Source: Isoetes taiwanensis (taxonomy: Eukaryota; Streptophyta; Lycopodiopsida; Isoetales; Isoetaceae). From it: 64,000 nucleotides of DNA. Numbering within the stretch: position 1 is the stretch's first letter; each line of letters opens with the position of its first letter. The notes below the pieces were generated by a model. The model was not told the DNA's origin, did no database searches, and was given only the letters and a program-made list of their open reading frames with translations. The position numbers were made by a program, and so were the translations under genes. Location of the stretch: positions 5,229,945 through 5,293,944 of the forward strand of contig JAJEKV010000023.1 in the NCBI GenBank assembly GCA_021234155.1. The letters run 5' to 3'. Below, one piece after another: positions 1 to 11,204 of the stretch.

Positions 1-1
1 C

Positions 2-1171
2 AACCCACCGCAGCATATACAGGAGGATGGACCGGAGTTACCTCTGTTACCGCCAAGTCCCCCACCACAGCAGCCACTTGCACCTGAACCAGGCCCTGTA
101 CCCGCACAAAGGAGGCACCGTTCCAAACGTCGTCGAAGTTCTTCAAGGGATAGTGCCACATCCTCACAATCAGCCACTTCTGTGTCCTCTGAGTCGTCTG
201 TGTCATCGGGTGACCATGCAAAGCGCCGGGACAAGGAGTACCGTAAGACGGTTGACACGGCCATAACCAGTATATGGAAGAATAGGAAACTGGCCCAGTT
301 TGATGGGAAATCGAGAGGCGGGCTGAATGCAGAGTCCTGGTTGGACGAGATGAAGGAGTTTGGAAAATCCTATGGCATGACAGAAAAGGATACAGGAAAG
401 GTTGCCACCACTAACCTTACAGGAGCTGCTCGTATTTGGTGGAAGGGCTATGCTCGAGCCAAGCATCTGGACAGAAGCAGGTGCAAGTTCAAAAAGTTTG
501 CCAAAGCTTTTAAGTCGCATTATGTGCCCCGTACGCACAAATGCCAACAGATTCAGACTTTCTACAGGTTGGAGCAGAAGGGTATGTCAGTTCAGGCCTA
601 CACTGATGAATTCATGCGCTTGAGGCTATATGTGCCAGGAATGAATGAAAAGAGGGCCGTTGAGGGCTATATTGAAGGGTTGGCCCCATCAATTAAACGA
701 ATGGTTAAGGCCATAGACCTGAAATCAGTTGCTGAAGCTGAGGCTAAGGCATTGAGCCTTGAAGAGGACACACCACGAAACCAGTGCCAGCGCCCTGCCT
801 CTTACTCGCAGCCACGCCCGTACACACCTTTTAAGGGCCGTTCACCGAGTCCGGGGCCCTCTCAGCCGAACTCTAACGGCCGCCAGGAAAAGAAAGTCAC
901 CTTCAACATGCCCGACAAACCGAATAATGTCGGTAAGGAAGTTCGGAACCTCTTACAGTCTATTCCCAAAGAGGCCCGAGAACAGCTACGCAGAGATAAG
1001 GCATGTTACAGGTGTATGCGGCCCGGGCACTTCATGCAGAATTGCCCTTATGTCACACAGACTGCCCAGCTGGCCATGGCCGACCTCGATTGGGACGATC
1101 TCGAGTCTACACTACCTGTCGAGGAGGAGGCTAGTATATTCACGGTGCGTATCATATCCTTGCAGCTATAG
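2..1171 (+). CDS. Ty3/gypsy Gag (N-terminus outside window)
   Basis: The frame is open from base 2 to a TAG at 1169-1171. It starts with a proline-rich stretch and a basic/serine-rich patch ([10 protein letters not shown]). The retrotransposon Gag core follows, recognisable by the IWWKGYA and [10 protein letters not shown] segments. Near the end there is a CCHC zinc knuckle, [14 protein letters not shown], at about 1006-1047. Gag forms the particle and packages RNA. The related copy at 49.5 kb has Gag and protease in one frame across the knuckle-protease join. Here the frames differ, so a -1 type frameshift lies near 1100-1140. Whether it is a mutation or a recoding site cannot be told from one copy. 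Confidence 0.88.
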   Translation, partial: NPPQHIQEDGPELPLLPPSPPPQQPLAPEPGPVPAQRRHRSKRRRSSSRDSATSSQSATSVSSESSVSSGDHAKRRDKEYRKTVDTAITSIWKNRKLAQFDGKSRGGLNAESWLDEMKEFGKSYGMTEKDTGKVATTNLTGAARIWWKGYARAKHLDRSRCKFKKFAKAFKSHYVPRTHKCQQIQTFYRLEQKGMSVQAYTDEFMRLRLYVPGMNEKRAVEGYIEGLAPSIKRMVKAIDLKSVAEAEAKALSLEEDTPRNQCQRPASYSQPRPYTPFKGRSPSPGPSQPNSNGRQEKKVTFNMPDKPNNVGKEVRNLLQSIPKEAREQLRRDKACYRCMRPGHFMQNCPYVTQTAQLAMADLDWDDLESTLPVEEEASIFTVRIISLQL

Positions 1172-2360
1172 AAACTGGCAATGCTGAAAGTCAGCCTGAC
1201 GTTGTTTCCACTATAGGTCAAGTAGACAGTAAGCCTTTCATAATTCTTATGGACACGGGAAGTACACAGAATTTTGCTTCTCCTAGAATGGCCCAGGTAT
1301 TGCAGATTGAGACTTTGAGGTCCCGACCGAAACCTGTCATGTTAGCCAGTGGAAAAATCAGACATACTCATGGCCGTCGCATTAACCTTAAAATGCAGCT
1401 GCCGGGTGCACCAGTTGCATTGGGTGCCGAGCTAATGGACATTGGCAAATATGATCTGATTGTTGGTATGGAATTCTTGGCATCTGCAAAAGCCAATATC
1501 GACTGCGAAAAGCGGGAGGTTACCTTCAATGCAGCTAATGGAGCCCGCGTAACTATTAAAGGTGATCCCTTAAACCCCATTATGCAGTCTATGTCCATCG
1601 GGCAGTTAGATAAGGCTATACGCAAGGATAAGTTACTTTGCGTCATCAGACTTGCCTCCCTTGAGTCAACTGCTAAGCAGAAACAAATAGTTGATGCCTT
1701 GCCAAAGGGCATTGCTGATCTTCTTAGGGAATTTAGTGATCTCTTTCCAGACGAGATCCAGAAACTTCCTCCATTCAGAGGGGTGGAATGTGAGATAGCT
1801 TTGGAACCAGGTACTAAGCCTACCAGTAAGGCCCCGTACCGTATGAGTCCCCCTGAATTGGCAGAGCTTAAGAAGCAACTTCAGGAGCTATTAAACCTAG
1901 GCTTCATTCGGCCTAGTGTTTCGCCTTTTGGCGCTCCTATCCTTTTTGTTAAGAAGAAGGATGGCTCCCTAAGGATATGTATTGATTATCGGCAACTTAA
2001 CAAGCATACGATCAAGAATCGTTATGCTTTGCCTAGAGCCGACGATCTTATGGACCAGTTGCAAGGGGCCAAGTATTTCTCAAAGATTGACTTACGCTCC
2101 AGATATCACCAAATAAGGATTAAAGAGGAGGATATCCATAAATCTGCTTTCCGCACTAGATATGGGCATTATGAGTTTACCGTTATGCCTTTTGGATTAA
2201 TTAATGCCCCCGCAACTTTTATGCGGTTAATGAACGATATCTTCCGACAATACTTGGATGATTTTGTTGTTATTTTCTTTGACGACATTCTCATCTATAG
2301 TAAGACCCTGGGGGAGCATGAGAAACATCTTCGGTTGGCCCTACAAAAGCTAAGACATGC
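1138..2360 (+). pseudogene. Ty3/gypsy Pol fragment: protease and reverse transcriptase, truncated
   Basis: The frame carries the aspartic protease motif DTGS at about 1252-1263. The RT palm follows, with [11 protein letters not shown] and the catalytic FFDDIL at about 2275-2293. An open frame starts at the ATG at 1249, but homologous sequence extends upstream in the same frame. Shortly after the FFDDIL box the reading jumps into sequence that in copy 2 lies at the integrase C-terminus. The RT thumb, RNase H and the integrase zinc finger and DDE core are therefore missing. The join lies in a short shared TGC/AAGAAG sequence, which fits a microhomology-mediated deletion. Confidence 0.9.
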
Positions 2361-2777
2361 AAGAAGCTCGCACCCAGGTGGGCCGGGCCATTCAAAATCA
2401 TTGAACGTGTTGGAGAACAGGTATATCGCTTGGATTTGCCACCCCGCTTGAAGATCCACAAGGTCTTTCACGTGAGTCTTCTGAAGCAACACACCCCAGA
2501 TCCAGAGGAGATCTTGGATACACCCACCCTTCTTGAAATGACGGAAGAGCATCTAGATATAGTACCTGAAGCTCTTCTTGATTGGGCCTATAAGCAGACC
2601 CGAAGGAGTCAAATGCTACAATACTTGGTTAAGTGGAAACACTTGCCAGCAGAAGATGCCACGTGGGTGATGAAGACAGACCTTGAGAAGCACTACCCGG
2701 ACTTTATGCGAGAATCTCAGGGCCACACCACAACGATGCGATCAACCCCGCTCCCGGCGGTAAGCTTGAAGGCTTGA
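2361..2777 (+). pseudogene. Integrase C-terminus and chromodomain of gypsy copy 1
   Basis: This frame begins right after the deletion join and is shifted against the RT frame. It reads through the conserved integrase tail ([13 protein letters not shown], then KVFHVSLLK) into a chromodomain-like segment with QYLVKWKHLPAEDATWV. Chromodomains of this class tether integrase to modified histones and direct insertion into heterochromatin. Copy 2 has the matching segment at about 53880-54313. The stop is at 2775-2777. Confidence 0.87.
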
Positions 2778-3386
2778 TTCGCCGAGAATCATGTGGTAGA
2801 GAGGTAGATGCATCGTAGTTGATAATAGTTACCGATGATGGGATCACCTTCGTGTTCCCTAGGACGTGGTGTACTGTCAATGTGGACATGACCGCGAATT
2901 GCTGCGAAAGCATGTAGTTGATAGACCGCGTTCATCTCGGCTATAATAGGAACTTGACCATTCCTTACGCCGCACTGAATTGCTAACCATAGCCATGATA
3001 GGTTCCCTTGTAGATAGATTTTCTTTTATTTCTTATAGGGGGTGGTCCCTTCAACCACAATCTAATTATTTTATCTATATAAACTGATGTAGTGACATGT
3101 GCAGGCCAGTGAGCAGTACGTGACCTGCCCATGTATAGAGGGTTGCTGATGGCCCGACTTCATTTTGTCTACAAGTTTTGTCCTTTTGTTACTCTGATGT
3201 TGATATTGGACTTCGGTCCTTGAACTCTTTTCTTGTGATGATCATGTGAAATGCACCTCGGTGCTTAAACTGTTTCAAACTTAAAGTTTTTAATGTATTA
3301 CCTTCGGAAATAAGGAATTACCTTCCTTCATAATGTAATTTCCTATACTTGTATCTAACCCCAATGCTGAGGACAGCATTAGTTCT
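2778..3386 (+). other. Non-coding 3' internal region of gypsy copy 1
   Basis: No coding potential is seen between the chromodomain stop and the polypurine tract. The stretch includes a segment (about 2830-2890: ACCGATGATGGGATCACC and a later GACGTGGTGTACTGTCAATG) with a recognisable counterpart after the chromodomain of copy 2 at about 54380-54440. It is therefore the element's own 3' untranslated part. Confidence 0.7.
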
Positions 3387-3399
3387 AAGGAGGGGAGAA
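3387..3399 (+). other. Polypurine tract (plus-strand primer) of gypsy copy 1
   Basis: The purine run AAGGAGGGGAGAA abuts the TG that opens the LTR. Copy 2 has AAGGTGGGGAGAA at 55186-55198 in the same position. This pairing fixes the LTR start in both elements. Confidence 0.85.
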
Positions 3400-4959
3400 T
3401 GTGACGTTCCAAGTATTTATACGGTATACGTATAAACATACTGACACGTCACCCAGTAAAGGTACGTCACCATGGGGTTATGCTAATTTAATCATTAAGG
3501 ATAATAACCTATAATTAAGGAATTAATATCTAAGTGGGTTAATTAAGTTAATTAATGGATTAGGAAGGCGCCACTTGGCCAAACTCGGTTGGCTAGCATG
3601 GGAATGCTAACTTGGGCCATCAAGGTGGATCACTACCCCCTTTTCACCCCAAAATCGAGCCAAGAGAAGGAACAGCTGAGCGCCCAAGCACCTGGAACTG
3701 TTGCTGACCACCCCAGTTGTTGCTGAACACCAGATTACTGAGAGATGGAGGTGCCTCATGACAATGGATCAAGCGGGAACTCAGGTCAGTCGATAATCTA
3801 GTTGATATCTTTAAGGCTAGCGTTCAGTTAGGTCCTTTGAGTCTTCTCTGGTTGTTTTACTTAGGATTAACCCTTCTTTGGTATCTAAAATTACATTTCA
3901 ATTATGGATTATGTTATGATGGATGGATGGATGTGTATGTGAAAGTAGCTCTGTTAAACTTCCATAAAGCAGGGATTAGAGGGGGGTAGAGACCTCTGTG
4001 CCATATGCTTTAGTATGCTCCTAGTAGCTCCTTTAATTCCCAATTATTGCGGCCTGTGTACAAGAGACCACCGAGTCGTAGATGCTATGGAATTGCTTAG
4101 CACCAGAGAAGGGACACATGGTGAAGTGGGGGTGGGGTCTTGCACGAACATACAAGGCTCCTGGGACTCCTACAGTGGGCTAGGCCTGATAGCCGGTCAC
4201 ATAGAGGGCCGGGTATGGGTCTGACACTCCCTGGGTGCAGAGGTGTGACCCGTATGGGGCACCCTGTACTTTGAGTAGATTTAGGGTGAGTAAGTCGGGT
4301 ATGGATGCGGGGGTCGCGGATGCGGCACGTATTCTCTAGCTCACCCATGGAACCACTGTGATCCTGGAAGGGGACACTTCCCTGACCTGCCTCGTCGGAC
4401 CGGGGCGTCATGAACCCTGGAGTAGGCTCGAAGGGTGATACCTTGAGTCTGCGTCTCCGGAAGGCTATAGTGATGCCATAGCATGATTCGACTCATCTGC
4501 AAAGTGTGCACAGGAGGGGCGGATGGAGTGGACAACCCTAGCCGATGTTCTATGCCAGCCAACGCCATGTCAAGATTCGGTCTGCTGATCTCTTGAGACC
4601 TAGCCGTCAGTCGATCCTCACTGGAGTCTGAGCCGGGGTAGAACCAGGGATTTGGGTGTTTTCCTAGTATTAAATGCATATTCTTGGTTGTTGTCACTTG
4701 GATGGATGTGCCACCCCTCGTGGTGGTATTTTATGATATGATTATGCTGTGTGCTAACCTTGTATTCATGCTTCCGTGACCTAGGAGCCCCATTGAAGGC
4801 GTGGGCCGAATGACCCCTCTGTGTCCTTCACTCGAGCATCTTGCCATAGATGGCCCGAGTTAGACGGAGGGCCCGGCTCGTGGCGAGTTGGTCGCCATGG
4901 GAGGGGAAAGTCCCCGTATGTATACGTCTGGGGGACGTATATGTTCAGGGAGCGTCACA
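3400..4959 (+). repeat. 3' LTR of gypsy copy 1
   Basis: The LTR opens with TGTGACGT after the polypurine tract and closes with GCGTCACA at 4952-4959, an 8-bp near-perfect terminal inversion with TG...CA ends. Blocks shared with the LTRs at 39505 and 55199 include GGGGGGTAGAGACCT (about 3980), GGCGGATGGAGTGGACAACC (about 4520) and the GTATACG...GGGGACGT tail (about 4915-4940). Length is 1560 bp. It is strongly diverged from the other two LTRs, so it is a different, older or sister family member. Confidence 0.85.
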
Positions 4960-6227
4960 TGTGGGAGACAGATTGCAAGGGCGTTGCACAGGCTTTGAGG
5001 GAAATGTTACCTCTGAAATCGGAGCAGGGTATGTGCAGCACGACATGTTCTTTATAGCAAAGGATGGCTATGGCTATAACCTTGCAGTTCTTGCTTATGA
5101 TATCACAAATGGCGAGTCTTACTCTGCAAAAACAGATGTTAGGATTTAAGGTTAAGGGTTTGCAGCGTCTTTTGTATGTCCCTGATATTCTTTTAGGTTA
5201 AGGGTTTTTGCAGTTGAGATGGCTTTGCAGGTGTCTTACGGTCGAGATGGTTAAGGGTTTTGCAGCCGGGATGGTTTTCATAGTAGAGATTGTTCAAAAC
5301 AGAGACACAGATCAATGTCCATCGCATCAATACAGCATCACAGCACATCCATTGCAGCATTCCATATCAGTTGAAGATAACATTCTCAAAGCTCATGAGC
5401 AAGACACAGAGCTCATGGAAGGTCCAAGTGTTTTCTCGTTCAAGTAGTACAGAGGTTCCGAAATGGAGATTTGAGGTTGCCATATCGTCCAAAATGGCAA
5501 AATTACCCTAGAACCAAGTTATACAATCAGTTTCAGCAATGAAAGAAATACGCGCACTCTACATGGCAGTATTCCACAGCCACCTCCTAGGCCAATTGAC
5601 TACGAATTGTGTTGGACATCATGAGCTACTTTGGCGCTTCTTGGAGAAGGGGTGATCTTTTGCCCACCACTTGGTCCTTAGGGTAATATCAATGTTCTAA
5701 GCCCATTGGAATAGTTCGAGAGTGTAGGAGTTGCCCGTCCGTTGCCAGAGACATGGGGAGAGGATATTTAGGACAAGCTGCTTCTTGAAGGTTTTAAGGG
5801 CCCGTCTTCTGGTGTCAACATCCTCCCTCTACGTGATGACACTTTTCATGATTCTGGTCAAATCTACTAGGATATGGCCAACGAAACATAAACCCTGTGT
5901 ATTGCTAGGCTATTAAAGTGTTTACGTTATGGCCGTTTGCACTTGGGACATAGTCGAAAAGTTGCAATTGAAGATGTGAAGCAATAAGAACTGACGAAAT
6001 GGGGTTTGGATCTATCACAAGAACCCTAATTTGACTCTATGTGTAGTTTGTGCTGTCTTTTTTGCCAAAAAACAACATTTGAAGACCACCCATAATATTA
6101 TTCCGAAAATGCTAGAAACAACTTGTAATTTTTGTCTAAAAAGTCTATGCATAGAAATTGACAGTCTTTTGAAAAAAATTCAATGTGTTGTTTTTTTCCT
6201 AGAATAAATGTTTTTTCCTATCATTTT

Positions 6228-6500
6228 TTAAAATATTAGTTGTTTTTTAGTGTTGTTTTTACCAAAAAAATAACATGTGGTTTAACAGAATATCCACATG
6301 GATAGTAGTTGTTTTCAAGTATTGTTTTTACTAAAAAATAACATGTGGCTTAGCAGACGATCCACCTTTGGTTTTCTATTATTGTTGTTTTCAAATGACG
6401 TCTTTCTCAAATAAAGACATCATCCACCTGTGGTTTTCTAATGTAGTTGTTTTGGAATGTGGCCTTTCTCAAATAAAGACACGTGGTTCTAAAAAAAAAC
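6228..6500. repeat. Degenerate tandem repeat, about 60-95 bp units
   Basis: The sequence repeats a unit of the form TAGTTGTTTT...TTTTTAC(T/C)AAAAAATAACATGTGG...GATCCACC about four times with drift. Later units replace the middle with CTTTCTCAAATAAAGACA. No coding content is seen. Confidence 0.65.
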
Positions 6501-6742
6501 CATGTCGAATAACTGTACTAGCAAAGAAAAAACAATAACAAATAACCGTAGATTAAAAAAAATTTCTAGGTGGACATTGTTTTTTGTATTGGCTATTGTT
6601 TTTTGTATTATTGTACTCACTATTAATTGTTTAGTTAGAATCGCTTTTTAGCCGTTTGGGAATCGAACTCAAATGAATCCATTCAAGCAATGATATTATT
6701 ATAAAATTAGGTACCAACGTTATCGAATTTATTTTCAGAAGA

Positions 6743-6965
6743 AACTCGCAGGCTATAGCTAAAAGTTGTTGATTTGTCTCTAGAACTCACAAATGTGTAT
6801 CATGTATTTCCCGTTAAGGAAAACATTTTCAACCCTGGGTTGTTTACAACTCGCAAGCGATAGCTAAAAGTTGTTCATTAGTCTATAGAACTCACAAATA
6901 TGTATTAGGTATTGAGACATGTTCTCATTAAGGAAAACATTTCCAACTCTGGGCTATTTACAACT
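6743..6965. repeat. Tandem duplication, two units of about 105-118 bp
   Basis: Both units start with AACTCGCA, continue with a shared GATAGCTAAAAGTTGTT-like segment and AGAACTCACAAAT, and end with TTAAGGAAAACATTT plus CTGGG..TTTAC. The second unit carries an extra TATTGAGACATGTTC-type insert. Non-coding. Confidence 0.8.
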
Positions 6966-7264
6966 AGGCAAAACGTTCTGGTAAACCTAGTTTTACATAA
7001 AGAAAAAAAAAATAGAAACCTAAAGTTACAACAGAACAGATAAGATAATGCAGTACAGTGGAAAAACAAAGAGGGCAAAGCTTTGCCCCAATCTGGTTGC
7101 AAAGTAGCCAACGAATCGGCCAGATCCTCTGCTTCAAACAAACAATAAAAGTATAAATAAAGGAAATCAGTCTAACACTTTAGATTTTGGGCTAGTTCAA
7201 AGTAATATTGGGAATTAGTATACATTGGAAGCTCAGAATCGAACCATCTATCTAGAGAAATACC

Positions 7265-7380
7265 ATAATTTTGGCCAGAAATACCACTTTTTTTGGCCAG
7301 GAACACCACTTTTTTGGTCGAAAATACCACTTGGCTGATATCGGATGGCCGGAAATACCACAAAAAAGGGCCGGAAACAC
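7265..7380. repeat. Short degenerate tandem array, GGCCRGAAATACCAC motif
   Basis: The core GGCC(A/G)GAAATACCAC or a close variant occurs about five times between 7271 and 7374, separated by T-runs or A-runs, at 20-35 bp intervals. It lies about 740 bp upstream of the PAP2/SMS-like gene. No function is evident. The rest of 7381-8118 is AT-rich upstream sequence without a supported gene. Confidence 0.6.
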
Positions 7381-8118
7381 CACATCCCGGACTCTATATA
7401 CGGGCGTCCGTGCTGCAAGGCCATTGCTGGATGTTCTTCTCATTCAATCTAATTTTTTCTCCTTCACTTCCATGCAAGGCAGGCTTAATTCAGTTTTCTT
7501 CTTTTTCCATTTCTGCAATTGCATAGAAACATCTTTGTAACCGCTGATCATATTGACACAAATGCATAATGTAGCTAATCACGTTGAATTGACACAAACG
7601 CAGTTGTGGCATGTTTATTTCTTTTCGGTTTCAGCAAAATCCCTTACTGGTTTGCATCGACATGTAGTGAAAATGATCAGACTTCTTGTTGTACATACTT
7701 GTTCTTGTAATTCAAGTGTCTTATTGGCACACCTGCAATACTCGCACTTTATGGAAGATGGCCTCCTGTTAACTTCAATGCCAGCTTATAATGCAATCCA
7801 GAGTTTTATCAGACTACTTGTTGTACAATTTTGTTCTTCTAATTCAAATTGGCACTCTTGCACTGCTTGCTCTTTATCTTATCTTATCTTATCTTTATGG
7901 AAGACGATCTCCTATTAGGACAATGAAAACACTCCATGCAAAATCCATATCATTTACCATTGACTATATCATTGACTTTGGACCCGGGCCCCCAAATCTT
8001 AGGCTGCCACGAGTATACTATATGGGCCTGTGTGATTAGGCTAGTCATTTTTGAGTATGCACCCAAGGGTCTAATGTTGACGTGACTTATATATAAATAA
8101 ATTCGAAATCTGATTAAA

Positions 8119-10768
8119 ATGGACGGGCAAGATGGAGCCATATCATACTCAGCCAATCCAAACTTACTCTCCAGACTCCAGCCCCAAAAACGCTTAAACT
8201 TAGAACATATGGCAGGATACAAGGGATTACTCGGTGTGGCTGCACTATGTTACATTGCAGTCGATTATCTTAGAGTAATTTCTCCATCGTTGCACTCTAC
8301 TTTGCAGCCCCTTCTATGGGGATTATTTGCAGTTGCAGCAGCCTTCAGGGCTCCATTTTATCCCTATTGGTCTACAGAGCTTCGCAGCGTGCTCTTGTTT
8401 CTGGGTTCTCTTGTATTTATGCTGAGTAGTCTGGTTGTGGAAGCCATTGCTGTTCAGTTTGTCACCTCTGTCCTTGGACTTGACTGGCATTGGTATGGGC
8501 TCTTGTTTAGAATGCATGATCTTTGAATATTGATGGATTGGGAAGCTGATCTTACAAATGCTGGTTAAAAATGTTTAGAGTCAATGTTAGGAAAATGCAG
8601 TTCGATAATGAATGGATAACAAGTAGATCTAATGCTAAGAAAAATGTGTAATGGGTAGTAGCATCATATGAATTAAAATTTAACATGGTATGCCTGTTTT
8701 AATGGCAGGTCAGCCCATCCTCTTCCCGACACAGGACAGTGGATTTTCCTTTCGTTGAACGAGAAGCTACCAAATGCATTGGTTAAGTTCCTTCGTGCAC
8801 CCTTGATAGGATTGCACCATTACTTGATGCTCTTTATTATGTTGGCTTTTTCTGTGCTGTTTGGATGCATCAAAGCTCCAGGTCTTGGTTTGGGGGCAAG
8901 GTACATGTTTACTATGGGAGTTGGAAGGTTGCTTCGCGTCTTGACATTTGCTGGCACTATCTTACCATCTGCAAGACCATGGTGTGCCCGCACCAGATTT
9001 CTTGTTCCCAAGCATCCTCACCCATGGGCTCAGACCTATTACATGCCATATGCAGATAATCCCGATAAAGTTTATCATCTTCTTCAACAGGACAAACTCT
9101 ATGGCAAGTAATCATTCTAAAATGTTCAAAACCATTATTTACTGCAATTTCATTCTATTGTGGTTTATTATTTTCCATGTCTTCGTGCTGTTGATTAGTC
9201 TCCCTGACCTGTTTTTGTAATTGCAAATAATAGTTAACTTTCATATTGCATATTCCAGGAGTTTATCATTCCTGTATAGAAATGATACGCTAGTCACTTA
9301 TGTAGACCGTTACCAGCCATATAATATATCCATCTCTATGCATTATAATCTGGCTGCAGCTACATAACAATGATATCTGAAACTTGGGGCCTGCTTCCAG
9401 GGCAAGGGTATGCTGTCAAGCTGGCATTTCCTGCTCTCCATCTGATTTACTAATCCTGTTGTTGTTTAAAGACTGCCTACTTCGAGATGCTGAGATCTGA
9501 GGATTAGGTTTTTCTTTTGCTTCATCTTAATGCTTACAGGCTTGAGTTGGGTCAGCCTTTATAAGACTTTGCCCATGATGTTCAGCTATTGACCTGATGC
9601 CCACAGTTTCTCCTTACAGTTAAATATCTGTTCTCCTGCTTTAGAGCTGCAATTAACTTGCCTTTCAAGGGTTAAAACTGAAAAAAACTGTGAGGGGAGA
9701 GGAAACATTATGCAACGTGATGCTAGCACTTGTAGAAAGTATTTTTAACAATTCTAAGTTATCATGTTAGTTAATGCTAGAGGTGTTTCAAAACAATGCT
9801 TCTGTCTGTAATGATTATATAAAAGTAGTCTAGAATCAAAAGTAAGATCGTAAATATGTATGATAAGCAGTCTAATAGTGCTAACCGGAAACCACATCTG
9901 CTAGGCAAGGAAATAACATTTTAACTGTAAAGTTTTCCTAATAATTCTAATGGCCATGCCTCTGTTTTTGATGGCCTTATATGCTGCTATCTCTGCACTT
10001 ATATTGTGAGGACTGTGTAGGCATCTCAACGACCTTTCCTAAATATGTTTTGTAATTATCCATGCAGCTCAGGTGGCTGATTATCCAGCTGAATATGTAC
10101 CTGATTGGGGCTGGATGCAGTTTCTGGTGAACTTTCTACGCCCTGTAGATCCAAAGACTTTGCCTAGAGGCGAGGCTGCCTCATGGTTCAGTACACTAAA
10201 AAGAGCGGGAGGAGGCTGCAATGATCTAGTCTATAGTGGGCACATTTTAGTTTCTGTCTTGACAGCTATGGCCTGGACAGTAAGTATTCAACAATGAACC
10301 ATGGAAAAGGCCTTTCCACCTTGCTTTGTGCTTTTTCATATGTTTTTGACCCATGAATGTCTTATGCATCAGGAAGCGTACCCTGGTTGGACATCTGTGT
10401 CGATCTGGCTTCTGGTTTTGCATTCTGCTCAACGCGAGATCCGCGAACGTCACCATTACACTATTGATGTCGTTGCTGGCATCTATGTAGGGATCATGCT
10501 TTGGAGGACAACAAGCTTCATATGGTCAAGAAAAGATGGTTCAGAGCTTAGGAGATTAAAATTGCTCGAGAAAATCGAAGGAAAGCTCATGAAAGCTTCC
10601 AAGGATGGAAACTTAGATGAAATAAGGAGATGCCTGGAAGAATTGCACAAGTCTAAGGGTAGGAAAGAACATACATCAAAGAAAGTAGTCTCTGTGGCAG
10701 CTGCTTTAATCATTACTATATCTCTAGGACTTGGATTATTAGCTTTTGTTTGGACAGCTGATGGATAA
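8119..10768 (+). CDS. PAP2/sphingomyelin synthase-like multi-pass membrane protein (458 aa)
   Basis: My exon model is 8119-8492, 8709-9103, 10068-10279 and 10373-10768. The phases fit and give 1377 bp, 458 residues plus stop. The first half is strongly hydrophobic with several membrane segments. The C-terminal third has the PAP2_C/SMS catalytic pattern: GGCNDLVYSGH near residue 305-315 and RHHYTIDVVAGIY near 345-358, giving the His-His-Asp triad of lipid phosphatases and phosphocholine transferases. A basic, probably cytosolic, tail and a last hydrophobic segment follow. Plants have a family with this architecture (annotated as sphingomyelin-synthetase-like), whose substrate is unsettled. Intron 2 must use a GC donor (9104, GCAAGT) to keep the frame; the others are GT-AG. 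A head-group transferase or lipid phosphatase role is inference from the family. Confidence 0.87.
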
Positions 10769-11204
10769 AAAAAACCCATCTTATTTATTCCTTATCGCTC
10801 TGGTTTCTTTTACACAAATGCTGAAGACAGTTTTACCTGAAGCACCAACTACCTTTGTCATGAATATCATTATGAGTAGAAGTTATTAGCTCTGTTTCCT
10901 CTGCCAATGTTGTCAATTACTGCACAAGAATACCGACCAACAATTTTACCAATAACGAGCTGACCATGATGGTGCATAGTTGGCAGAGTAGTAGATGCAC
11001 CATTGACAAGCTCTTGTTGCTATGGAAAGCTTTAACTATGCTTAACCCCGGGGGATACACTTATCTTATCTTATATATTATAAAGTTATAGCGTATGTCA
11101 TGAGTCAAACCATAATTTGGACGGTTGAGATCATTTGATTACATTCGAAGGCCGATATTTATTGCACGACTTCCCACCACCATGATTGGCCATGCTCTGA
11201 TTTC
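10769..11204. other. 3' flank of the PAP2/SMS-like gene
   Basis: AT-rich sequence after the stop codon, probably 3' UTR and spacer. No other gene is seen. Confidence 0.55.

Larger units (their letters stand above)
1..4959 (+). mobile_element. Ty3/gypsy chromovirus, copy 1 (5' truncated by window, internally deleted)
   Basis: Gag, protease, part of the reverse transcriptase, the integrase tail, a chromodomain, a polypurine tract and a 3' LTR follow one another on the plus strand. The order gag-PR-RT-(deletion)-INT tail-chromodomain is that of a Ty3/gypsy chromovirus. The 5' LTR and primer-binding site lie outside the window. By comparison with the related copy at 49503-57092, about 1.8 kb (end of RT, RNase H, most of integrase) is missing at about 2357-2361. 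The element cannot be autonomous. Confidence 0.93.
4960..7264. other. AT-rich spacer
   Basis: No supported gene. Short open frames here lack recognisable domains. From about 6030 the sequence is very AT-rich and contains two local tandem repeats, listed separately. Confidence 0.6.

Noticed and set aside
4821-5149. Overlapping frames across the LTR 1 end
   Set aside because: They cross the LTR boundary and show no family features.
5150-5920. Possible copia-type fragment (LYVPDIL-like reading near 5170)
   Set aside because: Only a few residues match; no integrase or RT motif nearby.
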